Source: Eretmocerus hayati (taxonomy: Eukaryota > Arthropoda > Insecta > Hymenoptera > Aphelinidae). From it: a DNA stretch of 64,000 bases. Each line of letters starts with the position of its first letter. Positions within the stretch are counted from its first letter, which is position 1. Under the pieces are notes generated by a model. It searched no databases and had not been told where the DNA came from. It saw only the letters and a list, made by a program, of their open reading frames with translations. This document shows, piece after piece, positions 22,041-32,030 of the stretch. The position numbers and the translations under genes were made by a program. Location of the stretch: positions 90,679,282 through 90,743,281 of the forward strand of contig CM056741.1 in NCBI GenBank assembly GCA_029851415.1. The letters are read 5' to 3'.

Positions 22041-22076
<36 letters not shown>
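22041..22076. repeat. (TC)n microsatellite
   Basis: Uninterrupted CT dinucleotides; the inverted counterpart (GA)n is at about 23849-23896 in the other arm of the long-TIR element. Confidence 0.95.
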
Positions 22077-22079
<3 letters not shown>

Positions 22080-23243
22080 CGGGAGGGCATCGCTCGGCTG
22101 GGTGAAATAGGACGACTAGTTGCCGAATGGGCCAAGAGTTCCGGCCTGTGTCTCAACGCTGGCAAGACCAAGGCAATCTACTTCAGCTCTGAGAGGAATA
22201 TCAAAGATCTGAAAAGAATGGACTTGCCAGGGGTTGAGATACAGGATGGAAATTTCATCCCGTTCAGTGATACGGTTGTGAGTCTCGGTGTTACACTTGA
22301 TAGTGAACTGACGTGGAAACCGCACATCGACCAAGGAACTAAGAAAGTCAACAGAGCCCTATACGGTTTGCGGTTTTTTAGGGCGTGTTTCACCAGACCT
22401 CTCCGGATTCGCCTAGTCGAGTCATTGGTTCAACCGCATCTAGATTACTGCACAGTCGTGTACCTCGATGCCACGGACGAACAGCGGCAACGGATACAGA
22501 GACTGAGCAATTCATGTGTGAGATTCATCTTCGATCTTAGGAGAGACGAGCACATCACCCCGTTTAGGGAGCGATTGGGTTGGTTACGTACTGATTCGCG
22601 GAGAATGTGCTTCGCAGCACGTTTAATGCATAAGATCATGCATTTGGGAGAACCTGGCTACCTTGCTGCGATGTTTACCAGGTACCAATCCGAACGCCCC
22701 GCACGCGGTGATACAGAAGAGCGGGTACTCAAAGTTCCGAATATGAGACTTGAGTATGGAAGAAGATCTTTCCAGGTTCAATGTGCTCATTTGTGGAACT
22801 TTCTCCCTCCGGGCTTTCGGCAGCTGGGGAAGATATCGTTGTTTAAAGAGGCCTTAAAAGATCTCTTGATGACACAGACTCCTCAGAAGATTGATGTGGA
22901 GAAGAAGCATTATTTTAATCTATGATAGGCTTGGGTTCTTATTTTTAGCTTACGATTAGTTTTACGTGACCTTCTGTCACCTGACTGAAGCAAACTGTGA
23001 TATTTTCTCTTTTGTGAACCCATGCTCTCAGATTTTAGACATACGCGAATTCGCAATCGTAATGACTAGTCACAATTTGTGATATGTACCTGTCCTTGAC
23101 CAAATCGCTTGTGTTATATATATTTTACACCTTTTCTTTTTATTTTTGAATTTTTGAATACTTAATTATTTCTAGAATTATGCAACATATGTAAAAATAT
23201 GTGGGTTATATTTTGTCTTATGACGAATAAAGGACATCAATCA
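22077..23243 (+). mobile_element. 5'-truncated CR1/jockey-like LINE with (TCAA)n tail
   Basis: The copy starts inside the RT, contains a 3' part of ORF2, an AT-rich 3' UTR with AATAAAGGA and ends in (TCAA)n at about 23236-23253. A second, separate 3' end of the same family lies at 23360-23436. Confidence 0.75.
22083..22925 (+). pseudogene. C-terminal fragment of LINE reverse transcriptase
   Basis: The frame is open from 22083; the first ATG is at 22218 but it reads in frame from the truncation point. It shows the end of an RT domain: GLCLNAGKTKAIYFSS (the LN-x-x-KT motif after motif C), VSLGVTLDSELTWKPHI (the LGV motif), then the thumb region HLDYCTVVY and LSNSCVRFIFDLRRDEHI, typical of jockey/CR1-group elements. 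Motifs A-C and the endonuclease are absent, so it is inactive. It ends at TGA near 22925. There is no frameshift over 280 codons, so the insertion is not very old. Confidence 0.8.
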
Positions 23244-23312
23244 ATCAATCAATCGGAATATTTATTAATCTATATTAGAATAATTATTAAAACTATATTT
23301 CATCGGAATATT

Positions 23313-23321
<9 letters not shown>

Positions 23322-23362
<41 letters not shown>
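23322..23362. repeat. (TA)n microsatellite
   Basis: An uninterrupted alternating AT run separates two 3' ends of the same LINE family. Confidence 0.95.
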
Positions 23363-23365
<3 letters not shown>

Positions 23366-23436
23366 ACACATATGAAAATATGTAGGTGTATTTTGTCGTA
23401 TGACGAATAAAGGATATCTATCTATCTATCTATCTC
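23360..23436 (+). mobile_element. Second LINE 3' end with (TCTA)n tail
   Basis: CACATATGAAAATATGTAGG, then TGTCGTATGACGAATAAAGG and ATATCTATCTATC match the end of the LINE at 23170-23243 (TGTCTTATGACGAATAAAGG) but finish in a different tetranucleotide tail. Confidence 0.7.
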
Positions 23437-23845
23437 TCTCGCTACGCTCCTCCTCAGCATCGGCCATCATACCTACCTATCCAATCGGGCCCCTCTCGAT
23501 CGCAACAGCCCCTCCTAGATCTTCGCAGCCATCATGGTGTAGCAAAAACTCGAGAGGTGCTGCCACCAGCCTTTTCTGACACCAAACTTTGCTGTGTTTG
23601 CCTTCAGATGATGATCGAATCCCGTTACCGAGGCTCTTTTCCCGTCGCACGATGATCTGCTGCGGCCTTTTCACAATGGAATCAAGGGCAAACACAGCAA
23701 AGTTTGGTGTCAGCAAAGGCTGGTGGCAGCACCTCCCGAGTTCTTGCTACGGCATGATGGCTGCGGAGATCTAGAAGGGACTGTTGCGATCGAGAGGGGC
23801 CCTATTGAATAGGTAGATATGATGGCCGATGCTGAGGAGGACCGT

Positions 23846-23862
<17 letters not shown>
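23436..23862. repeat. Foldback repeat, about 165-bp arms
   Basis: CTCCTCAGCATCGGCCATCA, AGATCTTCGCAGCCATCATG and CAAACTTTGCTGTGTTTGCC on the left (23436-23600) recur inverted on the right (about 23690-23862). The spacer is about 90 bp. It sits directly inside the right arm of the long-TIR element. Confidence 0.8.
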
Positions 23863-23897
<35 letters not shown>

Positions 23898-24225
23898 GAG
23901 ATTGATGAGCTACATGCTCCACGCGCATATAGTTAGATGAGCTATACACGTGCGCATATATAGTCAGCGCTCTGCGCGCATATATGCATAGTGTACATAT
24001 AGTCATATAGTTAGCTGAGCTATATGCATAGAAAGCATATAGCTAACCAAACTACGTAATTATTACTAATTATGGTGCAATACTTACCCAGGTTGGCGAG
24101 GATGACGTCCTCTTTGGGGTGCATCATCTCCCTGGCAAGGATAGTTCCCACCCTTATTTATTTCTATATATAGACCTAGTGAAAACTACCCTTAATGGGG
24201 GCTGAACAGGCACAGCTTATCCTAC

Positions 24226-24330
24226 TCGATTCAATAAAGAGGACGATTCAAGTTCGAAAAAGGTAATATGAATTCCGCGCCGCGGCTGAAATAATGGCGC
24301 TAATGTATAAGAGTCACATCGAGACAAAGA
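24226..24330 (+). mobile_element. SINE-like repeat copy B, right part
   Basis: Resumes copy B after the long-TIR element: duplicated TCGATTCA, then ATAAAGAGGACGATTCAAGT and TCGAAAAAGG, matching copy A (inverted at 20345-20375). The 3' limit is not certain. Confidence 0.5.
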
Positions 24331-24337
24331 TCTGCCG

Positions 24338-24580
24338 AGCCCTGGATAGCTCAGCTGATAGAGTGTCTTTCCCGGTGAGAAGAAGGCCCCCAGTTCGATC
24401 CTGGGCCCAAGCATTTTTTTCACGATGTCATTTAAATGCATTTCTTCTTTGATTAACATCATGACGATCAAACCTCGATCGATAATGTCTCATTGAAAAT
24501 GGCCTCAAATCCGAGGTCACCAATAGAGAAATAAGAATTAGTCCTTCAAATGCCGATTGACGAATTTAATATCATTGAAT
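24338..24580 (+). mobile_element. SINE-like repeat copy C with full tRNA-like head
   Basis: The head contains a box A (TAGCTCAGCTGATAGAG) and a T arm with a perfect 5-bp stem (CCCAG TTCGATC CTGGG), then a T run. The acceptor stem does not pair well, so this is not a functional tRNA. The body continues ACGATGTCATTTAAATGC, CATCATGACGATCAAAC and GGCCTCAAATCCGAGGTCAC, ending near TATCATTGA. It defines the family to which copies A and B belong. Confidence 0.65.
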
Positions 24581-24748
24581 ATAGAAACTTTCTTGAATTA
24601 TGAGTATAGAGTTCGCTTATCAAACGGGAGTCTTGATTACAGGAAGGTGGAAATGATGTCAGAGTATGTAGAATTTATTGGGGGAGATGATTTAGAAATA
24701 TTGAGGAATTCAGTAGAACAGTTATGAAAATATGCAGAGGAAATGGAA

Positions 24749-25866
24749 TATTTATATTAAAATCGAAGATAAAAAGTTTGTAGGGGAGGAATAGATAAGC
24801 GAATGGGGCCCGAAAAAGACTGGGACCATTGTCTGAGGAAGTTGAACAATGCCTCGAAATTCCAAAGAGATTAGTAGGAGTGGAAACGAAATTTGGAGTC
24901 ACATAGAAGGAAAAATGAAGAAAAATTCTTTCATGAATGGAAACATTAATCGAAATTCTGTATTAACCAATCTCTTCAAAATGATCGAGGGATACTTGGC
25001 TATACTTGGAACAATTAGTGATAGTTTATACTGTGAATAGGGAATGCTATATCGTTCGGACCAACAGTGTCTTGAAATGGTGTTGAAATTCGGGTGATCA
25101 ATTGAACGTGGAAGAAGGTGTGATGAGAGTATGAAACTGTCAATAGACTGGGACTATCAATGGTCAATTGCGAATGAAGACTCGAAATTCCAAGAGGATT
25201 GGTCCAGGAGCTTGGGTGATACCGCGTGAGGAAGAAAAGACGACATATAGACACACGCACATACGGAAATGAACAAGGTATTAGTCGAAATAATTCACGG
25301 AGAGTGTTGTTTATGAGTTGGGGGAAGTATAGGGGTACCATTTGATGGATTCTGGCGAGTAGAATGAGATAGTCCAGGTGGATTCCAGATAAAAGTCAAA
25401 CAAGGGGGTGAAAAATGAAAAGATCAAAAAAAAACTAAGCGAGAATCTTGGTATCGATATTAAAATTAAAGATAAAAAGTTTTGTAGGGGCAAAGTAAAT
25501 AGTAAGATGGGGCTCAAAAAAGACTGAGACCATCGCCGGAGGAAGCTGAATGATACCTCAAGATTTCAAAGAGATTGGTGGAAGTGGAAACGAAATTGGA
25601 AGTGACATAGAAGGGAAAATGAAAAAAATTTGGAAACACTAATCAAAATTCTGTATTAACCAATCTCTTCAGAATGATCGGGGAATACTTGAACAACAAT
25701 GAGTAACAATTTATACTTTGAATGGGAGATGCTAGAACAATTGGACCAATAGGGTCTGAAAATGGTGTTGAAATTGAGGCAATCAGTTGAACGTGGAAGG
25801 AGGAGTAATGAGAGTATGGAACTGTCAATAGACTGGGACCATCACTGATCGACTGAGAGTGAAACC
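24749..25866. repeat. Direct repeat pair, about 420 bp, period about 705
   Basis: Words AAAGATAAAAAGTTTGTAGG, GGAAACGAAAT, CTGTATTAACCAATCTCTTC and CTGTCAATAGACTGGGAC occur in the same order at 24749-25180 and 25455-25866. The two units are diverged, with short frames only. The second unit ends where the LTR-like repeat begins. Confidence 0.7.
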
Positions 25867-25867
25867 T

Positions 25868-26496
25868 CGAGAATTCCATTTTCAAATGCAAACTTAAGAA
25901 CGTACACAAGCATTCCAATGACCTCCTTCATTATTTACGACGTAAACTGGAACTCATTCTACATGATTCTATATGGTAATTGAAAATAGAGCCTAGGTTT
26001 TCATTATTTCCACTTTCAATGGGCAACAGCGTGATTCAGTATAACAATGGACTTCTGTCTCATTAAAAAAAGTCTTTTTTACCCGGCGAGCGGGTGAGCA
26101 ACCCAAACGAGTGCAGTGCAGTCTTTCCCGCAGAGCGGCGCGCCGTCGTGCGCCGCGCCAACGAGTCACGCTCTGGCGACACGGAGCGGTGGCTCTTAGT
26201 TCTCACCAGTGTGTGTTTTTTTCCATCCGCAAACTCGCTCCGCCGTTTCTTCTAATTATCTTATACGACAAGTATGCATTGAGTGGACGTGTGAAAATTG
26301 TGACACGCAGTATGAACCGAAATAATGTTCGAGCCCGAGGCTATGGGCGCCGAGCATAAATGCATGTTGCCAAACACCTCATTGTTACCTCATCCTCTTT
26401 CTCCTCCGCCATCACCCACCCACTTCGCCGACAAAGGCTCGAATCACGTTCCTGATTTCAAAGAGACTTTACGCATTTATCATAAACTCCCAATTC
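25868..26496 (+). repeat. Left LTR-like repeat
   Basis: Shares with the right copy CGTACACAAGCATTCCAATG, CATTATTTACGACGT, AATAGAGCCTAGGTTT, CGAGTGCAGTGCAGT, CGGAGCGGTGGCTCTTAGTT (with small changes) and CGAATCACGTTCCTGATTTC. It holds about 40 and 140 bp that are missing from the right copy. Confidence 0.7.
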
Positions 26497-26996
26497 GAGC
26501 CCTTGTCAAATGACGCCCAACTAATGTGACCTTGAATCACTCAGGAATGGGGTTTTTTACGAGCCTAGAATGGTTCGGAACTAACAGCCCTGAGGCAAGA
26601 AGGGTCAACCTCCACGAGCTCCCAAGCGGCTCAGAGAACTCTCGAGCAGCTCTAGAAAACGAGCTCGGTGGTGCCCCCTCAACATCATCCAAAAATGTCG
26701 TATCCATGACGGTATCTCGGCGTACCCACCATCAACACGAGCACCGTGGTGGCCCAAAATTGAGCATGCAAATCACAACTACGCACGCAGCCATATACCG
26801 AATACCTCGACGACATCATCCTCTGGAACACGAGTGACCCTCATGGGGCCAACGATACCGAAGTAGAATCAAGACAAGAATACGCCATTGCTTCAGCGAA
26901 GAAGGAAAACTTGAGTGATGCCACGAGTACGCGCCTTGATACGAACTCAATGAAATACGGCAGCCGCATTTAATATCAAAATCCGGTCGTCGCCTC

Positions 26997-27827
26997 GTGT
27001 ATAGAAGCCCTCAGCCCTTTGTCATGGGCATCAATACTGTTGCAGATTCATCGCCTCAATCGTTTCTCGCTCAAAATGTGCCAAAACGAGTTTTCGTGTT
27101 GTTTGTGTTTCCCTCAACCCAGAGATCTCCGGTGGCTCGATGGGGTACCCGGTGGTTGGTGGCCTACCCAGGTGGATACGGGCTCGTCGGACGACGAACC
27201 TCTGTCGTATTCTGCTCCGGATACGTACTCGGGGGACGACTATTAACTACAAGAACCGGAACTCATCATCATCGACTCCTCGGACGAGAAGCAACTCGAG
27301 GACGACCGCATCGCCGCATCGAGGTTTTCGAGGTTTATTCATCGGATGACAAAGAACCTCAAGAATCACCCACCAAGAAACGCAGGGTAGAGATGGAGGG
27401 CCCATTCGGATCGAGCATCGACGACGATGCCCCAATCGTTCTGACCCTCGCTGGAACGGCACCGCAACCACAGAAATTGCCCCACGGTGGCCCTCAACGG
27501 GAGGAGCCGCAACTTCTGCTGCCCATGTTGCCCCATGGTCTATCCAGCTCCCCATCTCGCCCCAGCCTACACGAATTGGATGAGGAAATCGATCGAGCAT
27601 CGAATTCCCTCTCCACTATCGCACTCGCTTCAGACCAAGAAGACCACGAATACGATTCATCATCCGCCTACTCCTCGGACGAGGGAGATTCCGTCAGGGA
27701 TGGATGGAACGAGCGACCAGCCGAAGCAGCCTTCGTCACTCCACCACGACTCCAAGGAGCGGCCGCCGGCACGGGCACGCTGCGGAGACGGACCCGCGCA
27801 GAGCGCACTGCCCGCAATGCCGCATAG
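26997..27827 (+). pseudogene. Acidic S/T/P-rich frame inside the LTR-like element
   Basis: I do not recognise this protein. The C-terminal two thirds of this frame (from about 27330) reads EVFEVYSSDDKEPQESPTKK followed by a basic RRVE and an acidic, serine-rich region; a second frame at 27019-27246 and just beyond contains TGSSDDEPLSY and ELIIIDSSDEKQ. These three clusters look like one protein split by a frameshift near 27320. IIID-SSDE and VFEV-YSSDD have the shape of SUMO-interacting motifs (hydrophobic core followed by acidic serines), and PTKKRR looks like a nuclear localisation signal. The frame ends at TAG 27825-27827. Function unknown. Confidence 0.35.
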
Positions 27828-27851
27828 TCAGCGGCAATCCGCTTTCAATCG

Positions 27852-28064
27852 TTGACTATTGACATTCGCTCTCTCGCAGGTTACTCTGACGACGAGATCT
27901 TAAACTCAGTGCTCGTGCAAGACTTAGTGTTTTGTGAAGGAGAAATGTTTTTCTTGTACGAAGAATGTGATCGCCTTGTAGCAGTGTATTGGGCTACCTT
28001 AGATCCAGTGCACGGCTTTCAATTAATTACGTACTTGCAAAAACTGGTTAAACTGAAGAAGTGA
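27852..28064 (+). CDS. Small acidic frame, 70 codons, unknown
   Basis: This frame begins 24 bp after the previous stop and encodes a compact, well-mixed sequence (LAGYSDDEILNSVLVQDLVF near the start) unlike the low-complexity frames on either side. It carries no motif I know. It lies within the LTR-like element and could be part of a gag-like product. Confidence 0.3.
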   Translation: MTIDIRSLAGYSDDEILNSVLVQDLVFCEGEMFFLYEECDRLVAVYWATLDPVHGFQLITYLQKLVKLKK

Positions 28065-28088
28065 TCCCTTGGCCTACGCAAATGGCGT

Positions 28089-28894
28089 ATGGACAAGCGC
28101 ACGGGAGAGCGACTCCAACTCCATCAGGAAGCGGCCCACGACAGAGCTTCGCTGCAAGACTCGGGGTCTACCGTCAACTTGGACTCAACTCCCGAGCCCC
28201 AGCCCGGACCCTCGGGTGAACCTCCAGCCAAGAAGCCCAGGAAGTCTGCGAAGGAGCCTCGTCAACGGGCAGCACCGGCAGCGACATCATTCGCGCTCCA
28301 GGGCCACACAAGCACACCACTTGCTCAGCCAGCTTCAACGACAACAACAGATCTCAATACCAGCGCCTCGATCACAGCGCCTCCTGGTGAGTTGATCATT
28401 ACGGTAGTGGCACCATCGAGCACTGCCGACACCCTCAGCAACGATCAATCATCGAGAATGGATGACTCCGGGATCGCTCCATCAACTTCAAGCACCAAGA
28501 GCACGTCCAGTGGATGCGTCGCCCACTTTACAACTGCAGACGACGCGGTATACACGATTGGACACCTAGTGAGGCGACTGTGTTCGACGATTCCACCATC
28601 CCGGTACCATCTCCGATTGCTGAGACCAGCATCGCTGACTCAACCACAAGTGATGCCCAGCCGCGGCAACTCGACGTCATGTCGCTCTTTGACGACATGC
28701 CCGAGATAATGACCGCACCAACGGTCGCCGCTCGGGCTACCCCACTTTACGCAGACACCCTAGGGGAAGATCTCCTATGGGTGATAGGATCAACAACACG
28801 CGGCTCAGGAGACAGCTTCAGGGCGAGCGCTCCAGTGACGACCATACCATCGGTCTCTCCAACGCCTCGTCCTCGGCTGACGGATTGGGATTAG
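28089..28894 (+). pseudogene. S/T/P-rich overlapping frames inside the LTR-like element
   Basis: Two overlapping frames (28089-28709 and 28514-28894) give proline-, serine- and threonine-rich products. Near the end of the second lie LDVMSLFDDMPEIM and TLGEDLLWVIG. No RT, protease or capsid signature is visible. A frameshift near 28520-28600 would join them, so this may be one decayed frame. Confidence 0.3.
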
Positions 28895-29830
28895 CAAGCG
28901 GATGCGGGCATGTACTCATTGCCTCGTACTCTGGCTACACCAGTACATGTCGCGAACAGGGATCGTGAGCTCCTGCTTGAGATGGGCCACCCATTCACCC
29001 GGTGTCCCTCTTCGCTCCCGTCCACCGTCGAGATGCTAGGCCACGGAGCCGAGGACGTCACCAGCACGGGGATCGCCGCTCCGATCCGCATGCCCATCCG
29101 CCGTGGCGCCAACAAACCCGCATCTACTATGACCGACGGAGTAAACAGCCATCACGACGACAGCGACGCCTCTTCAACACGTAATTGTCACCTTGTCAAC
29201 ATGATTGCATTCTTTCCCGCCGGATTTTAACGCAGAATGAATCCCATAGTCAGAGCCTCATTGGGTGTGTGAATGACGCGATCAAGTCAATTTATAAAGA
29301 TTTCGGGGCCGATTGATTTCGCTCCACAATAGAAATTATATGTGTTATAAATCTTAATTCAATTCACCTCGATCGCGCCCCATTCTATGTGTTTCTGACG
29401 AAAGTATGGTATAACATAAGGTATACTGAAAGATATACCAGAAATTCCTTTTGAGCAAAGTGAAACATGCACGTTACGTTTCAAAACTCTTTAAACTCCT
29501 AGTCTATGCCTACGTGACAATGGAACAACGGCCACCTGAGCCGAACATCATTCCGAGGACTTCAGGCGGTAATCCCCTCGCGGGGCCGCAGCTTCCAAGA
29601 GACATAACGACCCGAGTGGATTAGACTGTACCACAAGAGATAGAAAACGCAGGGTCGATTTTCATCGTTCATTTTGAAACCGCAAGTTTGCCTTGCAGTC
29701 GACGTCATGAATCTTATTCTATCCAGTGAAATGCGGTTTCCCATTTTCAGTAGTCAAATTCAAATGTCCATCGACTAATTCACCGTGGACTGTAAAAGTC
29801 ACATCGAATTTATGGCCTCACCTGGAAACT

Positions 29831-30282
29831 AGAATTCTCATTTCAAATGCAGACTTAAAAACGTACACAAGCATTCCAATGGCTCCCTTCATTATTTACG
29901 ACGTGGACTGAAACTCATTCCACATGTTTCTATATGATAATTGAGAATAGAGCCTAGGTTTCCATCATTTTCAATTACAATGGGCATCAGCGCCGTTCAG
30001 TATAAAAAGGGACTTCCGTCTCTCAAACGAGTGCAGTGCAGTTTTTTACGCGGAGCGGCGCGCCATCGTGCGCCGCGCCAATAAGTCACGCTCCGGTGGC
30101 ACGAAGCGGTGGCTCTTAGTTCTCACCAGTGTGTGTTTGCGAATTGCCAAACACCTCATTGTTACCTCGCCCTCCTTCTCCTCGGCCATCAACCACCCAC
30201 TTCGCCGACAGAAGCTCGAATCACGTTCCTGATTTCAAAAAGACTTTACGCATTCATCATAAACTCCCAATTCAAATCACCC
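29831..30282 (+). repeat. Right LTR-like repeat
   Basis: Matches the left repeat from AGAATTC to AAACTCCCAATTC. It contains a TATA box (CAGTATAAAAAGGGACTTCC at about 29998) about 25-30 bp before a CTCAAACGAGTGCAGT initiator-like region, so it could act as a promoter. Confidence 0.7.
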
Positions 30283-31318
30283 GGAAGGCCATTCTGACCA
30301 CCCAGCTGTCATAGTCCTCCATCGCCGGCTGCTGTGTTCTCTCGGTCTCCTATACCGCAGATGCAGCGGCTTTCTCTTGTGTACTGGCGGTTGCTTGGAT
30401 GCAGGCATACTTGTATCGGCAGCAGCTCGTTGCCTGGTCCATAACATCCCGTCCGCCGGTGTCGTCGTCTTGAGCCAGCTCTTCAACAGAAAATGACGTA
30501 TTGGGTGTCAATAATTGTCTCTTGAGTTTGTTGGCTCGAGACGGCGACGAGAGATTTTCGTAATTTTGGCTGTACCACTTCAACCGTCACACAGATACTG
30601 CAGGAAAAATTTACTTGGGCCCCCGTAATCTCGCATCGAGGGTCGCACTAGAAGGGCACAAAACTGACCAAACAATTGAAGAAACGTAGATATTTAGGAA
30701 GAAGTACTCCGCGGAGTGTGGAAGTCAATCCCTTCCGATACTTCAGGGTATGTTGAGCTGCGCCCTACAATCCACTTTTGGGGAAGATTGGTTCGAAGAA
30801 GTTTGGAATGAGGCAAATCTACTTCTATGGAGAAAAACTGAGTGGATAAAATCCCAGTTGAAATCCGTTAACATGGTGTAAATGCTCGTCGTACACCCTA
30901 AAAAGTGCCTTTGGGCTGTTATAGCAGTAAAGTATGGTGATATATACCATGATATTTGATGTATTTGTCCACGCGAGTCGCAAACAAGCCTCACCGCGGC
31001 GTTTCAATCTCGTAAATGCTGAAAAATAGCAACAGGACTCAGAACTGACAATTTGTCCCCGTCTTTAATTATAATTTCCCTGGGCAACCCTGGATCGTAA
31101 ACCTGACAATTGTGCCTGAAAGAACACCAGAAAATACGTCGTGAGTGACTAGTACGATTTATCTCCGAAGCGTTTCAATCAAAGGCTTGTGAAAGCAGAC
31201 ACACATAATTTCGAAGTTTCGACGGAACAACTCATATTACAATTCGTCGATCCCCAGATTTTGCGCCGATCCTCGAGCATTGCTCACACTTCATTGATGA
31301 CCTGGGAATCTATACATA
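30283..31318. other. Intergenic, no gene seen
   Basis: A minus-strand frame at 30350-30583 (77 codons, with SVEELAQDDDTGGRD) has a protein-like composition but no motif I know and no clear splice sites. Nothing else is supported. Confidence 0.35.
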
Positions 31319-31617
31319 AGGGTGTGCCCACAAATGAAGCGTACGCACTGCTCACGGCTCACTAGCGCATACCCACGGCTCACGTGCGCCGTGCGCTGCT
31401 CATCGGATTTTAGCCGGCGAGTGATATGGATTCACCAGGAGATCGTCTATCATTCTCGTTCGCTAACCTCAAGTTCTGTTTTGGATCTAGCCGGTAACAA
31501 GGAAGATTCATATCACTCGCAGGCTGAAATCCGATGAGCAGCGCATGGCGCACGTGAGCCGTGGGTATGCGCTGTGAGCCGTGAGTAGTGCGTACGCTCT
31601 GTTTGTGGACACACCCT
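31319..31617. mobile_element. 299-bp foldback MITE
   Basis: The termini AGGGTGTGCCCACAAA and, inverted, AGGGTGTGTCCACAAA bound arms of about 115 bp (shared GAGCGTACGCACT-like, CACGGCTCAC, GCTGCTCATCGGATTT) around a 65-bp centre. No coding capacity. Target duplication unclear. Confidence 0.8.
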
Positions 31618-31855
31618 AATACCCAAAACCAGACACAGCTGGAACCATTTGCAAGCTCAATGTCGATATCAGCCGTATTTTCGCGTGGGCGAGACAGAGA
31701 TTTGACCTTCATATCCCTTTCACGACCTGCCAGCGCGTCATTGTGGGGGACGGTCACCATCAAACCTCAAATTATTCAGCAGTGACCCGCTCCTCCTCCC
31801 CGATTACCAAATTTCGGGTTCGGCCCCCAGCAAAAGGCCAAAACCCACCCCCCGC

Positions 31856-32030
31856 ACAGTGGGGCCAAGAAGTTCTTGGATAATTCGCCTTCACGTGAAT
31901 TCACAACCGACATGTGCGCAGACGCAGGAGGTTGTTCTCATTCATCCAGAAGTCTTCTGTTTGCGCTTATGTCGATTGGTTGCAAATTCACGTAATGGCG
32001 AATTATTCAAGAACTTCTTGGCCCCACTGT
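31856..32030. mobile_element. 175-bp foldback MITE with ACAGTGGGG ends
   Basis: ACAGTGGGGCCAAGAAGTTC and GATAATTCGCC at the left recur inverted at the right (GGCGAATTATTCAAGAACTT, CTTGGCCCCACTGT). Arms are about 75 bp. Flanks show no clear duplication. Confidence 0.8.

Larger units (their letters stand above)
21473..24225. mobile_element. Long-TIR element with GTAGGATA ends, 2.75 kb
   Basis: The termini GTAGGATAGGCTGTGCCTG (left) and, inverted, GTAGGATAAGCTGTGCCTG (right) begin inverted arms of about 365-385 bp. The arms include CAGCCCCCATTAAGGGTAGT, alternating TATGCATAG-type words and a (TC)n/(GA)n tract. The flanks are TTGATTCA and TCGATTCA, an 8-bp duplication with one mismatch, and copy A of the host repeat shows the empty site (CATTGATTCAATGAAG). 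An 8-bp duplication suggests hAT-type chemistry, though the ends are not canonical. The interior holds other insertions and no transposase. Confidence 0.7.
25868..30282 (+). mobile_element. LTR-like element, degenerate or non-autonomous
   Basis: Direct repeats at 25868-26496 and 29831-30282 flank about 3.3 kb. About 14 bp after the left repeat lies TGACGCCCAAC at about 26510, close to the TGGCGCC-type primer-binding site of many insect LTR elements. The interior has several open frames rich in S, T, P and acidic residues but no protease, RT or integrase that I can see, and I find no polypurine tract before the right repeat. It may be a large derivative LTR element, or a duplicated promoter and leader of something else. 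Confidence 0.45.

Noticed and set aside
24338..24414. Functional tRNA gene
   Set aside because: The T arm is perfect but the acceptor stem is not, and the sequence is part of a repeated family with a shared non-tRNA body.
29700..29911. Possible exon of a secreted (takeout/JHBP-like) protein on the minus strand near the right LTR-like repeat
   Set aside because: A short stretch looked protein-like, but the frame has stops next to the only good acceptor and the pattern does not match the family on closer reading.
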